In this document: positions 17,846-27,260 of the stretch, in pieces | Layout: every line of letters begins with the position of its first letter | Position numbering within the stretch: the stretch's first letter is position 1 | Source: Lujinxingia sediminis | Lineage (GTDB): Bacteria; Myxococcota_A; Bradymonadia; Bradymonadales; Bradymonadaceae | Length of the DNA: 64,000 nucleotides | Direction: 5' to 3' | Assembly: GCF_004005565.1 (NCBI RefSeq) | Contig: NZ_SADD01000001.1 | Location: 558,001 to 622,000, forward strand | The notes under the pieces: model-generated | Database searches by the model: none | What the model was told of the DNA's origin: nothing | The model's input: only the letters and a program-made list of their open reading frames with translations | Made by a program: the position numbers and the translations under genes

Positions 17846-19300
17846 TCAGGTCTCAAGGCGCGCGCGCAGCGCGCTGGCGAGCTTATGATGTAGCCCTCCA
17901 AATGCTGCGCCCGAGAGACCGACGATGAGGTCGCCGGGCTCGGCCTGGCCGGCGACGTGGCGCACGATGTCGTCGACCTCTTCGATGAGCTCGGTGGTGG
18001 GGCCAAGCTGGCGGATGGACTCGGCGATGTCCGAGATGTCGACACGCATCTCTTCGGGAAGATCGTCGTCTTTTTTCCAGGGACGCGAGAGGATCACGCG
18101 GTCGGCCTGCGCAAAAGCCGGAGGATAGTCGTCCTGGAAGACACGACGGCGAGAGGTGTTGCTTTTGGCCTCAAAGATCGCCCAGATGCGCCGGTCGGGG
18201 AACTGGCTGCGCATGGCGCTTAAGGTTGCGCCGACAGCGGTGGGGTGGTGGGCAAAATCATCGTAGATATCGATGCCATCCACGTGCGCGATGTGCTCCT
18301 GGCGTCGGCGTACCGATTTGAAGCGGTGCATGGCGTCGGCGATCTGCGCAAAGCTCAGGCCTTCGTCCATCGCCAGGGCAGTGGCTCCCAGTGCATTTCG
18401 CACGTTGAAGTCGCCCAGAGTGGCCAGATCCAGCTCGCCGAGTGCCTGACCACCGAGGGTGATGGTGGTGCGGGTGCGGCCCTTCTCAAAACGAAGATCG
18501 GTGGCGCGCAACGTGTTGCCCTCGCCCAACCCGAAGGTCTTTCGGATGTCCTGGCGATGCGCCGAGACCGCCATCGCGCGCGGGTCGTCGCCGTTGACCC
18601 AGAGAGAGCCTTCGGCCGGGATCAGATCGCAGAAACGCCGGAAGACATGCTCGATGTCTTCGACGTTCTCGTAGATATCGGCGTGGTCGAACTCCAGATT
18701 GTTGATCGTGGCGCGGAAGGGGGCGTAGTGCCAGAACTTGGGCACCTTATCGAAGTAGGCGGTGTCGTACTCATCGCCCTCAATGACAAAGGTGTCGCCG
18801 TGGCCCAGGCGGTAGTTGGAGCCGAAGTTGCCGGTGATGCCGCCGACCATAAAGCCCGGATCACGGCCCTGGTCAGTGAGGATCCAGGCGAGCATGCCGG
18901 TGGTGGTGGTTTTTCCATGGGTGCCGGTGAGCACGAGGGGGCGGCGCGCTTCAAAGAAGAAGTGGCGCAGCGCCTCGGGCAGGCTCAGATAAGGGATGTT
19001 GCGCTCGCGGGTGGCCACCGCGTCGGCGTAGCTCGCGCGGCTGACGTTGCCGACGATGACGATGTCGGGGTTCCAGTCGAGGTTGGCTTTGTCGTAGCCG
19101 CGCATGATGTCGATGCCGCGCTCTTCAAGCCAGGTGCTCATCGGCGGGTAGGCGATCGCGTCGGATCCGCGCACCTCAAAGCCGCGCTCCTTGAGCATGG
19201 CGGCGAGGCTCCCCATGGCGGTGCCGCAGATACCGATGATGTGGATGCGCTCAATGGCGTCGGGAAGGGCGGGGAAGTCGCGGGGCTTTTCGGCGGTCAT
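17846..19300 (-). CDS. mpl: UDP-MurNAc:L-Ala-gamma-D-Glu-meso-DAP ligase (murein tripeptide recycling)
   Basis: Mur ligase family enzyme that joins recycled murein tripeptide to UDP-MurNAc, 484 residues, cytoplasmic. HIIGICGTAMGSLAAMLKERG is the Mpl-type N-terminal UDP-binding segment, LVLTGTHGKTTTTGMLAWIL the ATP P-loop, VIEGDEYDTAYFD and NLEFDHADIYENV the central-domain motifs, and IYDDFAHHPTAV the C-terminal motif. GDEYD and the IHIIGICGTAMG start distinguish Mpl from MurC. Third gene of a kinase-PilZ-mpl run with 24-base gaps. Confidence 0.95.
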   Translation of the reverse strand: MTAEKPRDFPALPDAIERIHIIGICGTAMGSLAAMLKERGFEVRGSDAIAYPPMSTWLEERGIDIMRGYDKANLDWNPDIVIVGNVSRASYADAVATRERNIPYLSLPEALRHFFFEARRPLVLTGTHGKTTTTGMLAWILTDQGRDPGFMVGGITGNFGSNYRLGHGDTFVIEGDEYDTAYFDKVPKFWHYAPFRATINNLEFDHADIYENVEDIEHVFRRFCDLIPAEGSLWVNGDDPRAMAVSAHRQDIRKTFGLGEGNTLRATDLRFEKGRTRTTITLGGQALGELDLATLGDFNVRNALGATALAMDEGLSFAQIADAMHRFKSVRRRQEHIAHVDGIDIYDDFAHHPTAVGATLSAMRSQFPDRRIWAIFEAKSNTSRRRVFQDDYPPAFAQADRVILSRPWKKDDDLPEEMRVDISDIAESIRQLGPTTELIEEVDDIVRHVAGQAEPGDLIVGLSGAAFGGLHHKLASALRARLET

Positions 19301-19324
19301 GGAGGCTCTGCGAGGAGGGGATGT

Positions 19325-19999
19325 TCAGTGGGTGGTGTTCTGACCGGCGAAGAAGCGGTCGAGCTCGGTGGTGTCGTGTGGAAGCGTCAGCGAGAGGCGA
19401 AGCCCGCGCTCGCGAATCGAGCCGTCGACCACCTCATCGACGCGGGCGTCGATGGTCAGGGTCTGTCCGCTGGTGGGGTGGGAGACCAGGCAGTCCACGC
19501 GGGTGCCCGCCGGGTGAAGATCGGGGGTACGCAAAAAGAGCTGGCCGCGGGCAAGATCCACCTCGCGGAACTTCTGCAACACCGAGGGGGTGGGGATGCG
19601 CACGCGCACCGCCGGGCGACGCGAGCGCTCGACCTGAGCGCGGGCCTCCGGGTTGGCCTCGTAGGCCTCGTCGATGAAGTCGCGCCAGCGGCGGGCAGTG
19701 TCATTGCCCAGGCTGAAGAGCTGGATGCCCATTCCCGGGGTCTTGCCGCTCTCGTAGGCATCGCCGGCGCTCAGGGTGTGGGCGACCAGTCCCAGCATCT
19801 GCAGCTCTTCACCGGTCGTGGGAAGACGGGTGCGAAAGCGAATGAGCTTGCGCAGCGGAAGCGGCTCTTTCGAGACGATGAAGACGCCCTCGTAGGAGGC
19901 ATCGTGGGTCTGGAAAGGCACGTCGCCATCGACGGTCTGCAAGATAACATCGAGGCTGGCGAGTATACGGGGAGAGCGTCGATTTGCGGCGGTGGCCAT
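19325..19999 (-). CDS. PilZ-domain protein with two tandem PilZ-like modules
   Basis: A 224-residue cytoplasmic protein. The first module starts NRRSPR (a typical RxxxR c-di-GMP contact region) and has DASYEGVFI as the D/NxSxxG motif, with Glu in place of the usual second small residue. The second module starts RRPAVRVRI at about 128 and lacks a clean D/NxSxxG, so it may not bind nucleotide. GMGIQLF and GLRLSLTL are the closing strands of each. Lies between a Ser/Thr kinase and mpl, with 24 bases to each; a regulatory role toward the cell envelope is inferred from this setting. Confidence 0.82.
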   Translation of the reverse strand: MATAANRRSPRILASLDVILQTVDGDVPFQTHDASYEGVFIVSKEPLPLRKLIRFRTRLPTTGEELQMLGLVAHTLSAGDAYESGKTPGMGIQLFSLGNDTARRWRDFIDEAYEANPEARAQVERSRRPAVRVRIPTPSVLQKFREVDLARGQLFLRTPDLHPAGTRVDCLVSHPTSGQTLTIDARVDEVVDGSIRERGLRLSLTLPHDTTELDRFFAGQNTTH

Positions 20000-20023
20000 G
20001 ATCGTCCTCAGCCAGGGCGGGGG

Positions 20024-22177
20024 TTACCAGCGGACGTAGTCACCCTTTTGGGTGTCATCCTTCTCGGTGTTGCGGATATTACCCGGACGCGTGGGCGCCG
20101 GCATCGAGGGACGCGTGGGAGCCGGGGAGGTGCGGCGCTCGGGTTGCGGTGCGGGGGCAGGCGCTGCCGGCTCGGGGGAGCCTGGCGGCGTGGCGCGCGG
20201 GCGGGTCGAGGCGGGCGGAGGGGCGATCACGCCGCCCTCGCCACCCTGCACGGCGGTGGGCTGGCCATCGTAGAGGCCGATCTTCGTCATGGCGACCTCG
20301 ATGCCGTCGGCCATGGTATACGAGAGGGAGCGGTTGGCCTCGGTGACCGGGGTGGGCTCGAAGTTTACGTCGACGTTCTCGCGGAAGAACCAGTTGGGGT
20401 CGTTGCGCAGAAAGTCGGTCACTCGCCCCGCCATCGCAAAGGACATGATGATGCAGGCCGCTGCGGCGAAGATCGTCGTCCCGATAAAGATACGCGCCAG
20501 ACGGTCGGTGGGACGTTTGACGACGTGGAAGCGCTCCTTCTGGCTGTTTTCACCCAGGGCCGTAAAGATCGGGATCGAGAGCGCGAGTGTGCTGGCGACC
20601 CCCAATTTGACGGTGCCGTGGGCAAAGTCGCCCAGCAAGGCGCCGGTGGTGATGAAGGTGATGTAGCAGAAGAAGATGGACAGAATGCTCAAAAAGATGA
20701 GCTTTACGACGGTGAAGGCAAACGAGATCAAATTATCATCGGAGCCCGCGCGGGGGGGCGGTTTGGGGGAAGGTGAGACGGTGGCGTGGGCGGCGGTCGT
20801 GTGCACGCCGGGGCTGCTCGCCGCCGTTGGCGGAGCCGGTACCTGAGGGGTGACCGGAGCGAAAGGGCTGTTGTTGGAGTAGGCATCCGGGGGCAGCGGA
20901 AGCTCGGAGCTGGGGATGCCCAGAATCTTTTCTTCCGAAGGCTCGTAGTCGACCTGGTTGCCGACGAAAGGTGCCGACTCCGCCGGGCTCAGAGCGCCGC
21001 TGGCCGGACCGGTGCCGAAGTCGCGATCGGTGAGGTTACCCTGGATCCAGCCCGCCCCGGCGCCGGATGGGGCACCGGTGGAAGAACTCAGGCTCGCACC
21101 CAAGCCTGCGGCGGGAGCGGGAGCGGCGGCATGGTGTGGCCCTCGCGCGCGCGGCCGCGGCGTGTGCTGATGGGTGTGGCGCGGGGTATGCGGATGAACA
21201 CCGCTGGGGTCGGTGCGGGGTACGGAGTTGAAGTTGCCGCTGACTGCAAAGTAGCCCCCGGTCGCCGGCGAGTAGCCCTGCTCCTGGGAGAGGGCCATCA
21301 TGGCGTGGTCGATGGTCTCGCAGAACTCCTCGGCGGAGCGAAAGCGTCGGGCGATGTTCTTCTGGGTGGCTGTGCGGATGAGATCCTGGAGCAGCGGGTG
21401 CAGCGCCATCAGACTGGGCAGGCGCAGCGGCTCTGGCGTGAGCTGCTGGCTGATCAATCCCATCGTGGTGTCGCCCTGCACCGCCGGCTCGCCGACGAGC
21501 ATCTCGTAGAGGATAAGCCCCATGCCGTAGAGGTCGCTTGCGCCCGTGAGTGACTCGCCGCGGACCTGCTCTGGGCTCATGTAGCGCGGGGTGCCGATGA
21601 GCGCGCGCTCGCCCTCGGGCACGCCGATGGAGGTGAGATCGTCGTTCTGCTTGCCCAGAAGGCGAGCCACCCCGAAGTCGAGCACTTTGACGAAGTCGGG
21701 CTCGGTATCCAGGTCGGTGACCATGATGTTGGCGGGTTTCAGATCGCGGTGCACGATGCCATGGCGATGCGCTTCGGCCAGAGAACGGGTGATCTGGCGG
21801 GTCAGCGCCAGCGCGCGCATCGGGGGCTGGGCACCCTCGGCCCGGAGGATGTCTTTGAGCGTGGCGCCTTCGACAAACTCCAGCACCATGTAGACGACGC
21901 CCTCAAACGTCTCGCCATAATCATGGATCGTGACGGTGTTGGGGTGGCGAAGTTTACTGATGATTTTGACTTCGCGCAGGAAGCGCTCGCGCGCGCTGGG
22001 CGCCTCGGAGCCTACCCCGGGTTTGAGCACTTTGAGGGCGACGTGGCGGTCCATGGCCACCTGGAATGCCAGGTACACCATGCCGAAGCCGCCTCGGCCG
22101 AGCTCGCGCAGGATGCGGTACTTACCCTCAAAGAGGTGTCCTGGCTCTAAGCTATATGTTGCATCGAAGACGACCAC
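20024..22177 (-). CDS. Membrane-anchored serine/threonine protein kinase
   Basis: A 717-residue kinase. The catalytic domain is at about 20-285: GRGGFGMVYLA loop, VALK with Lys49, HRDLKPAN at 143, DFG at 167, and MSPEQVRGE in the activation segment. A long His/Pro/Gly-rich linker (with a HTPRHTHQHTPRPRARG stretch) runs from about 320 to 480. Then come about four hydrophobic segments (from residue 485 to 595) and a short folded part, then a Pro/Arg-rich C-terminal tail. A GTG start at 22177 is used; AGGGGAG lies about nine bases upstream. First gene of the kinase-PilZ-mpl operon, divergent from the helicase gene. Confidence 0.9.
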   Translation of the reverse strand: MVVFDATYSLEPGHLFEGKYRILRELGRGGFGMVYLAFQVAMDRHVALKVLKPGVGSEAPSARERFLREVKIISKLRHPNTVTIHDYGETFEGVVYMVLEFVEGATLKDILRAEGAQPPMRALALTRQITRSLAEAHRHGIVHRDLKPANIMVTDLDTEPDFVKVLDFGVARLLGKQNDDLTSIGVPEGERALIGTPRYMSPEQVRGESLTGASDLYGMGLILYEMLVGEPAVQGDTTMGLISQQLTPEPLRLPSLMALHPLLQDLIRTATQKNIARRFRSAEEFCETIDHAMMALSQEQGYSPATGGYFAVSGNFNSVPRTDPSGVHPHTPRHTHQHTPRPRARGPHHAAAPAPAAGLGASLSSSTGAPSGAGAGWIQGNLTDRDFGTGPASGALSPAESAPFVGNQVDYEPSEEKILGIPSSELPLPPDAYSNNSPFAPVTPQVPAPPTAASSPGVHTTAAHATVSPSPKPPPRAGSDDNLISFAFTVVKLIFLSILSIFFCYITFITTGALLGDFAHGTVKLGVASTLALSIPIFTALGENSQKERFHVVKRPTDRLARIFIGTTIFAAAACIIMSFAMAGRVTDFLRNDPNWFFRENVDVNFEPTPVTEANRSLSYTMADGIEVAMTKIGLYDGQPTAVQGGEGGVIAPPPASTRPRATPPGSPEPAAPAPAPQPERRTSPAPTRPSMPAPTRPGNIRNTEKDDTQKGDYVRW

Positions 22178-22288
22178 GGAGGTGGACTCCCCTGGGGCAT
22201 AGACCTATGGTTGGCATCATCCTTAAGCCAGCTCAGGCTATCAACGGCCCCGGAGCAGGTCAATCCAAGCGGGACACAGAATCTTACG

Positions 22289-23707
22289 ATGTCCAGTATC
22301 AAAGAACACGACTGCGGGGAGAAGGCTGACGGGGAATCCCGGGCGGTGCTCTCCTTTGAAGAGGGGACGCTGGTGTTGCGGGGTGTGGCGCGGGAGCAGG
22401 GCGCGGCCGGGCCGGGGTGGGTCTATGATGCCCGGGTGGAGGCCTGGCGGGCACCGGCCTGGCGCTACCGGCAGGTGCTCGCGGCGCTGGTGCGCTCGGG
22501 GTTGAGCCTGCACGATGAGGCCCGCGCCTACGTTGAGCATGATTTGAAGATGGAAGGGCGACGCTTTAAGCCCTACGACCATCAGGCCGAGGCGCTGGAG
22601 GCCTGGGGCCAGGGGGGAAGGCGCGGGGTGGTGGTGCTGCCCACCGGTGCGGGAAAGAGCTATGTGGCATCGATGGCCATTGAACTCACCGGGCGCACCA
22701 CGTTGGTGGTGGTGCCCACCATCGATCTCATGACGCAGTGGGTGGGGAACCTTGAGGCGGCCTTCGGGCAGCCGATCGGCATGCTTGGTGGAGGCTACCA
22801 CCAGGTCGAGCGCATCACGGTGTCGACCTACGATTCGGCGGCGATTCATATGGAACGATTGGGGGATCGTTTTGGCCTTGTGATCTTCGATGAGGCGCAT
22901 CACCTGCCCGGGGAGGTCTACCGGCAGGCGGCCCTGCAAAGTATCGCGCCCTTTCGGCTGGGGCTGAGCGCCACGCCGGAGCGAAGTGACGGAAAAGAAC
23001 GCGATCTCGACGATCTCATCGGCCCTCAGGTTTACCGTCGCTCAATCAAAGAGCTCGCCGGGGAGGTGCTCGCTGACTACGAGGTCCGCACGCTGGACGT
23101 TGCGATGAATGACGAGGACCGCGCGATCTATGAGGAGGCGCGCGCGGTCTACCGCGGCTTTGTGGAGTCGCAGGGCATTCGCCTGGGCGGGCGCCATGGC
23201 TGGCGTAACTTTCTGGCGGCTACGAGCCGCTCCGATGAGGGGCGGCGCGCGCTCAAGGCTCACAGGTTGCAAAAACGCCTGGCGCTCGTGCATCAGGAGA
23301 AGTTGGCGCTGCTCTATGAGCTCCTCGATGAGCATCCCGATGAGAGGGTGCTGATCTTCACCAACGATAACGCCTCGGTCTATGCCATCAGTGAGGCGCT
23401 CTTCTGTCCGGCCATCACCCATGAGACGAAGATCAAGGAACGACGCGAGATCTTAAAACGCGTGCGGGAGGGAACCTACCGCGTGCTGGTGACAAGCAAG
23501 GTGCTCAACGAGGGGGTGGACATTCCGGAGGCCTCGGTGGCGATGATCCTGGCCGGCTCCGGTAGTGTCCGGGAGCATGTGCAGCGTCTGGGGCGTATTC
23601 TGCGGCGAGGAGAGGGGAAGAGGGCGTTGCTCTATGAGTTGGTGACGGCGGATTCGGTCGAGGGGTTTGTGAGCCAGCGACGTCGGGAGCACGATGCTTA
23701 CCAGTGA
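22289..23707 (+). CDS. XPB-like superfamily 2 DNA helicase
   Basis: About 472 residues. Helicase motifs in order: FKPYDHQAEALEAW (Q-like entry), VVLPTGAGKS (Walker A), LVVVPTIDLMTQW (Ia), VIFDEAHHLPG (DEAH), GLSATPERSDGKE (III), ILIFTNDN (IV), VTSKVLNEGVDIPEAS (V) and HVQRLGRILRRGEGK (VI). The segment after motif III (DLDDLIGPQVYRRSIKELAG) is typical of XPB/Ssl2-type helicases. An alternative ATG at 22211 adds 26 residues with no homology-like pattern; neither start has a good ribosome-binding site. The downstream Bax1-like nuclease gene overlaps by 14 bases. Confidence 0.88.
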   Translation: MSSIKEHDCGEKADGESRAVLSFEEGTLVLRGVAREQGAAGPGWVYDARVEAWRAPAWRYRQVLAALVRSGLSLHDEARAYVEHDLKMEGRRFKPYDHQAEALEAWGQGGRRGVVVLPTGAGKSYVASMAIELTGRTTLVVVPTIDLMTQWVGNLEAAFGQPIGMLGGGYHQVERITVSTYDSAAIHMERLGDRFGLVIFDEAHHLPGEVYRQAALQSIAPFRLGLSATPERSDGKERDLDDLIGPQVYRRSIKELAGEVLADYEVRTLDVAMNDEDRAIYEEARAVYRGFVESQGIRLGGRHGWRNFLAATSRSDEGRRALKAHRLQKRLALVHQEKLALLYELLDEHPDERVLIFTNDNASVYAISEALFCPAITHETKIKERREILKRVREGTYRVLVTSKVLNEGVDIPEASVAMILAGSGSVREHVQRLGRILRRGEGKRALLYELVTADSVEGFVSQRRREHDAYQ

Positions 23708-24896
23708 TCTTTTGCGGGTAAAAAAGACGCGCGGTGCCATCGTGCCGCGCTACCTGGACGTGGACGCGCCAGAGGCCCGGGAACGGGCGCAGGCACTGGT
23801 GGGGATCTTCAGCGGGCATCTCCATAAAGCGCGGGCGCTGGTCGACGAGCGGGTGGAAGAGGCCATCGGCCACGGCACCGATTTTTTGATCTGGCGGGGG
23901 CTTGCGAAACTTCTCTATGACCGCAGTGCGTTTGAAGTCCGGGCTGAGGCGGAGCCCGCAGATGTGCGCGAGGCGCTCTTTCTGGCGGCGGCGAAGGCGG
24001 GAAACCCCCACCGCGATGAGGCGCGCGCTGCGGTGCTTGCGCAGGTGGGTGAAGCGATGGGCCTGAGCGCTGAGGCACTTGAGGTGGCGCTCTACGCCGA
24101 TCTTGAAGAGCGCCAGGTGCTCTCTTCATTTAAGGCCATTGACGCCGAGGGGCTTCTGCACCGCTACAACCTGGCGCTGGCTCAGGCGGTGCTTTATCGC
24201 GCGCTGACCCTGAAGATCACGCTCAAGGGGCAGGACTCGAATCGGCTGCGTTACCTCTTTCAGATGTTGAAGTTTCACCGGCTGATGCATCGCACCGAGC
24301 GGGTCAAAGGCGGCTATGTGATCGAGGTCGACGGGCCGGCCAGTGTGCTCAAGGGAGGGAAGCGCTACGGGCTCTCGATGGCCAGTTTTTTGCCAGCGGT
24401 ACTGCATCTCAAGGGCTGGCAGCTCGATGCGGTGGTCGATTGGGATAACAAAGAACGCACCTTTGAGCTGGGACCGGACCAGGGGCTAACGAGCGGACGT
24501 CGGGTGCGGGGGCAGTGGGTGGCCGAGGAGGAGCAGTGGTTTGAGGAGCGCTTTCCCGACCAGGCACCGCAGGGCTGGGAGCTTGTGCGTCAGGGGGAGA
24601 TCGTCGATCTGGGCGACAATGAGGTGCTGGTGACCGATTACGTGGTGCGGGAGCCCGGGGGGCGGGAGGCGTTGTTGGAGATCGTGGGGGCCTGGCGAGC
24701 GGGGTATCTGCGCAGGCGTCTGGAACGGCTGGCAGCGCTGAAGAGCGAGCGGCCGGTGATCCTGGTGGTCAGCGAGCGGCTTCGCGCCGACCGCGAGAAG
24801 ATGGAGGCCGGGGCGGCCGGGGTGGTGTTTTTTAAGGGGGTGATCCTGAGTGACAAGGTGGTCGAAGCGGCCCGCCACGCGCTGGGGATCGGGTAA
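23694..24896 (+). CDS. Bax1/DUF790-family nuclease
   Basis: A 400-residue protein of the DUF790 (Bax1) family. The start MLTSDLLRVKKTRGAIVPRY is the family hallmark. Later LLHRYNLALAQAVLYRA and FQMLKFHRLMHR mark the central part, and the C-terminal region has a PD-(D/E)XK-like arrangement with EVLVTDYVV and LLEIVGAWRAGYLRRRL. In archaea Bax1 is the partner nuclease of XPB; here it overlaps the XPB-like helicase by 14 bases, a strong sign that both work as one complex in DNA repair. Confidence 0.88.
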   Translation: MLTSDLLRVKKTRGAIVPRYLDVDAPEARERAQALVGIFSGHLHKARALVDERVEEAIGHGTDFLIWRGLAKLLYDRSAFEVRAEAEPADVREALFLAAAKAGNPHRDEARAAVLAQVGEAMGLSAEALEVALYADLEERQVLSSFKAIDAEGLLHRYNLALAQAVLYRALTLKITLKGQDSNRLRYLFQMLKFHRLMHRTERVKGGYVIEVDGPASVLKGGKRYGLSMASFLPAVLHLKGWQLDAVVDWDNKERTFELGPDQGLTSGRRVRGQWVAEEEQWFEERFPDQAPQGWELVRQGEIVDLGDNEVLVTDYVVREPGGREALLEIVGAWRAGYLRRRLERLAALKSERPVILVVSERLRADREKMEAGAAGVVFFKGVILSDKVVEAARHALGIG

Positions 24897-25060
24897 GCAC
24901 GGTCCAGGCTCAGCCTCATTGTTGCAGGGGCCGCCTGAGGAAGGTGCAGGCGGAGCGCGGAGGTGCGCGGGGTGCTGGCAGCGAGCAAGCGCTGCGGGCA
25001 CAGTGGCAGGCATCCCGCGTCGAGGACGGAATGGTTGATGGCGTAAAAGAGAGCGAGACG

Positions 25061-26149
25061 ATGATGCGAAGTTATCAGGTGGCAGGAGCGGCCCTTGTGG
25101 GGCTTGCGGTAGGCGGGGCGATGATGGTCGGGCAGGTGGCGGAGGCCGATGCGTGTATGCCGCCTCCCGGTCAGATCAACGAGGCCTACCCGCTCGAAGG
25201 AGATCAGGTGGCCCCCGAGGTGACCATGTGGCTCTTTGGCAGCGGGGTCGGGCAGCTTCCGACCATCGAGCTTCGAGACGCCGATGACGAGCTTGTGCCG
25301 ACCTCGGTGCTCACGAGCCACCTGGCGTCGCGCTTCGGCGTTGCTCATGCTGTGGACCCGAGCGCCCCGCTGGCCGAGGGGACCTACACGCTGCGTGCTC
25401 AGTTTGAGTATGCTCCGCAGAATAACTTCGAGCGCGTCATTGAGGTCGATGCCGATGCGGCCTGGCCTGCGCCGCCTGCGCCGCCTGCGCTGACCTGGTA
25501 CCGGGAGACATACGACCAGGCCGTGGGCAACTCCTGCGAGTTTGGCGATGAGCATCACCGCATCGCTCTGGCCCCTGGCGAAGGCGCGGTGGTTTATCGC
25601 GTGGAAGTGGAGACCGACGTGGATAGGGCGTTTGAAGTCGGCCCGGTGGCCGGTCGAGCCGAGATCGAGCACGGGATCACCCTGAGGGATGTCCGCTGCG
25701 TGCGCGCCTACGCCATCCGAGGCGATGGCACCGAGAGTGAGGTGTCGGAGCGTTGCGTGCCGCAAAAATGCCGTCATTACGACCTCGATGAAAGCCCCGG
25801 CGCGCTTGGAACCACGGACTGGAGCCTTGTGATGGAGGGCGGCTGCCCGGGCGATCCCGATGAGGGCGATGTGCCGGTCGGCAGTGATGTCGGGGAGGAT
25901 GCCGGTGATGATGTCGGGGAGGATGCCGGTGATGATGTGGGGCCTGGGCCGGGCGATGATGCTGGCGAGAATCCTCAACAGGATGTGGGAGAGCGTGCCG
26001 ATACGGGCTCTGATGATGTCGGTCAGAGCGGCGGAGATGCCGGCGACGCGGTGGCCGGAGGTGGCTGCTCATCGACCGGTGGTCCCTCCGGTGGCGTGCT
26101 GAGCCTGCTGCTCGGTGCGCTGGCCATGGTGTGGCGACGCCGTCGCTGA
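25061..26149 (+). CDS. Exported protein with MYXO-CTERM-like sorting tail
   Basis: About 362 residues. Signal peptide starts MMRSYQVAGAALVGLAVGG and ends near EADA; GAGCGAG just upstream supports the ATG at 25061, though ATG 25031 is possible. The mature part starts CMPPPGQINEAYPLEGDQV; the middle holds LTWYRETYDQAVGNSCEFGD, shared with the next gene. A long Asp/Gly/Val-rich repeat linker follows (many DVG and GDD units), and the tail is GGGCSSTGGPSGG, a hydrophobic helix, then RRRR. That tail has the Gly-Cys, transmembrane helix, Arg-cluster layout of MYXO-CTERM proteins, which are processed and surface anchored. Function unknown. Confidence 0.82.
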   Translation: MMRSYQVAGAALVGLAVGGAMMVGQVAEADACMPPPGQINEAYPLEGDQVAPEVTMWLFGSGVGQLPTIELRDADDELVPTSVLTSHLASRFGVAHAVDPSAPLAEGTYTLRAQFEYAPQNNFERVIEVDADAAWPAPPAPPALTWYRETYDQAVGNSCEFGDEHHRIALAPGEGAVVYRVEVETDVDRAFEVGPVAGRAEIEHGITLRDVRCVRAYAIRGDGTESEVSERCVPQKCRHYDLDESPGALGTTDWSLVMEGGCPGDPDEGDVPVGSDVGEDAGDDVGEDAGDDVGPGPGDDAGENPQQDVGERADTGSDDVGQSGGDAGDAVAGGGCSSTGGPSGGVLSLLLGALAMVWRRRR

Positions 26150-26207
26150 CGATGACACGTTTCACAACGATTGCGGGTCGCCGGGTGCGGCGGCCGGGAG
26201 TTTTGCG

Positions 26208-27212
26208 ATGACGACGTTGAACTTGGGAACAGTCCTGGCGTTCGGCGCTGGCGTGATGCTGGCCAGCGCTGCTTGGGTGGAGGAGGCGCAAGCCTGTGAC
26301 CCGGCGCTGGAATACGTGGTCGATGCGCTCCCCGCCGAAGGTGCGGTGGTGGCGCCCGATGCGCAGCTTTTGATCTTCTTTAACGGGTCGGATATCGACC
26401 CGACCATCGAGCTTGTGGACGCGGTCGGGGAGCCGGTACCGGTGCGTGTGGAGCGCACCGGCCAGGCCTCGTTCTTCGGGTTTGTGCGCGAGCTCGTGCC
26501 GGAAGAGCCTCTGGCCGAGGGCTCCTACCGCATGCGCGTCATCTACAGCGAAGCGTACCAGGATGACTTTGAGCGGAGCTTTGAGGTCGTCGCGGACCAT
26601 GTGTGGGCTCCGGTCGAGGGCGCACCTGAGCTGACCTGGTATCGCGAGACCTATGCCGAGAGCACCGGCAACAGCTGCGAGTGGGGCGACGCATATCAGA
26701 TGATCCGCATTGGCGAGGTGCCCGGGGCGATCAGTTATGACGTGGAGCTGCAGCGCGGCGATACGGTCCTCAAGCAACGCTACCTCAGCGATCACGTCGG
26801 GATGTTTCAGGGGTTTGTCCTGTCGAATATCGACTGTGTGCGCGTCGTGGCCCTCAGCGGCGACGGTGGCCCCGGTGAAACGACGGAGCTCTGTGCGCCA
26901 GACAAGTGCAACCACTTTGAAGGGGAGATGCCCTGGGATTTTGGCACCACCGAATGGGATGACATTGAAGGATGCACCATAGTGCCGCCGGTGGAGGGCG
27001 ACCCGGACGATGGTGATGTCGGAGCTGGCGATGCCGGGGAAGGTGACGTCGGTCCGGGCGCTGACGTTGGCGGCTGGGATGTGGGAGAGCCCGCTGGCAG
27101 TCCGAACGACGAGGGTGGGGGCTGCAGCAGCACCGGGGGCTCACCGGCTGGCATGATGGCGCTGGCGTTGGCGATGTTGGGCGTGGTCTGGCGCAGGCGC
27201 AACGCGACCTGA
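26208..27212 (+). CDS. Exported protein with MYXO-CTERM-like tail (paralog of upstream gene)
   Basis: 334 residues. CGGGAG seven bases upstream supports ATG 26208, followed by a signal peptide (MTTLNLGTVLAFGAGVMLA) ending near EEAQA. It shares ELTWYRETYAESTGNSCEWG with the preceding gene, plus the same spacing of cysteines and a shorter Gly/Asp/Val linker. The tail is GGGCSSTGGSPAGM, hydrophobic helix, WRRRNAT. Likely a tandem duplication that has diverged. A terminator lies 49 bases downstream. Confidence 0.82.
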   Translation: MTTLNLGTVLAFGAGVMLASAAWVEEAQACDPALEYVVDALPAEGAVVAPDAQLLIFFNGSDIDPTIELVDAVGEPVPVRVERTGQASFFGFVRELVPEEPLAEGSYRMRVIYSEAYQDDFERSFEVVADHVWAPVEGAPELTWYRETYAESTGNSCEWGDAYQMIRIGEVPGAISYDVELQRGDTVLKQRYLSDHVGMFQGFVLSNIDCVRVVALSGDGGPGETTELCAPDKCNHFEGEMPWDFGTTEWDDIEGCTIVPPVEGDPDDGDVGAGDAGEGDVGPGADVGGWDVGEPAGSPNDEGGGCSSTGGSPAGMMALALAMLGVVWRRRNAT

Positions 27213-27260
27213 AGGGAGGCCGGGGGGGCCTGAGTCAACGTTCAACGAAGTACCAGAGAG

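Noticed and set aside
18245-20776. An 843-codon plus-strand frame over mpl, the PilZ gene and the kinase
   Set aside because: It crosses three minus-strand genes with clear families and has no coherent domain.
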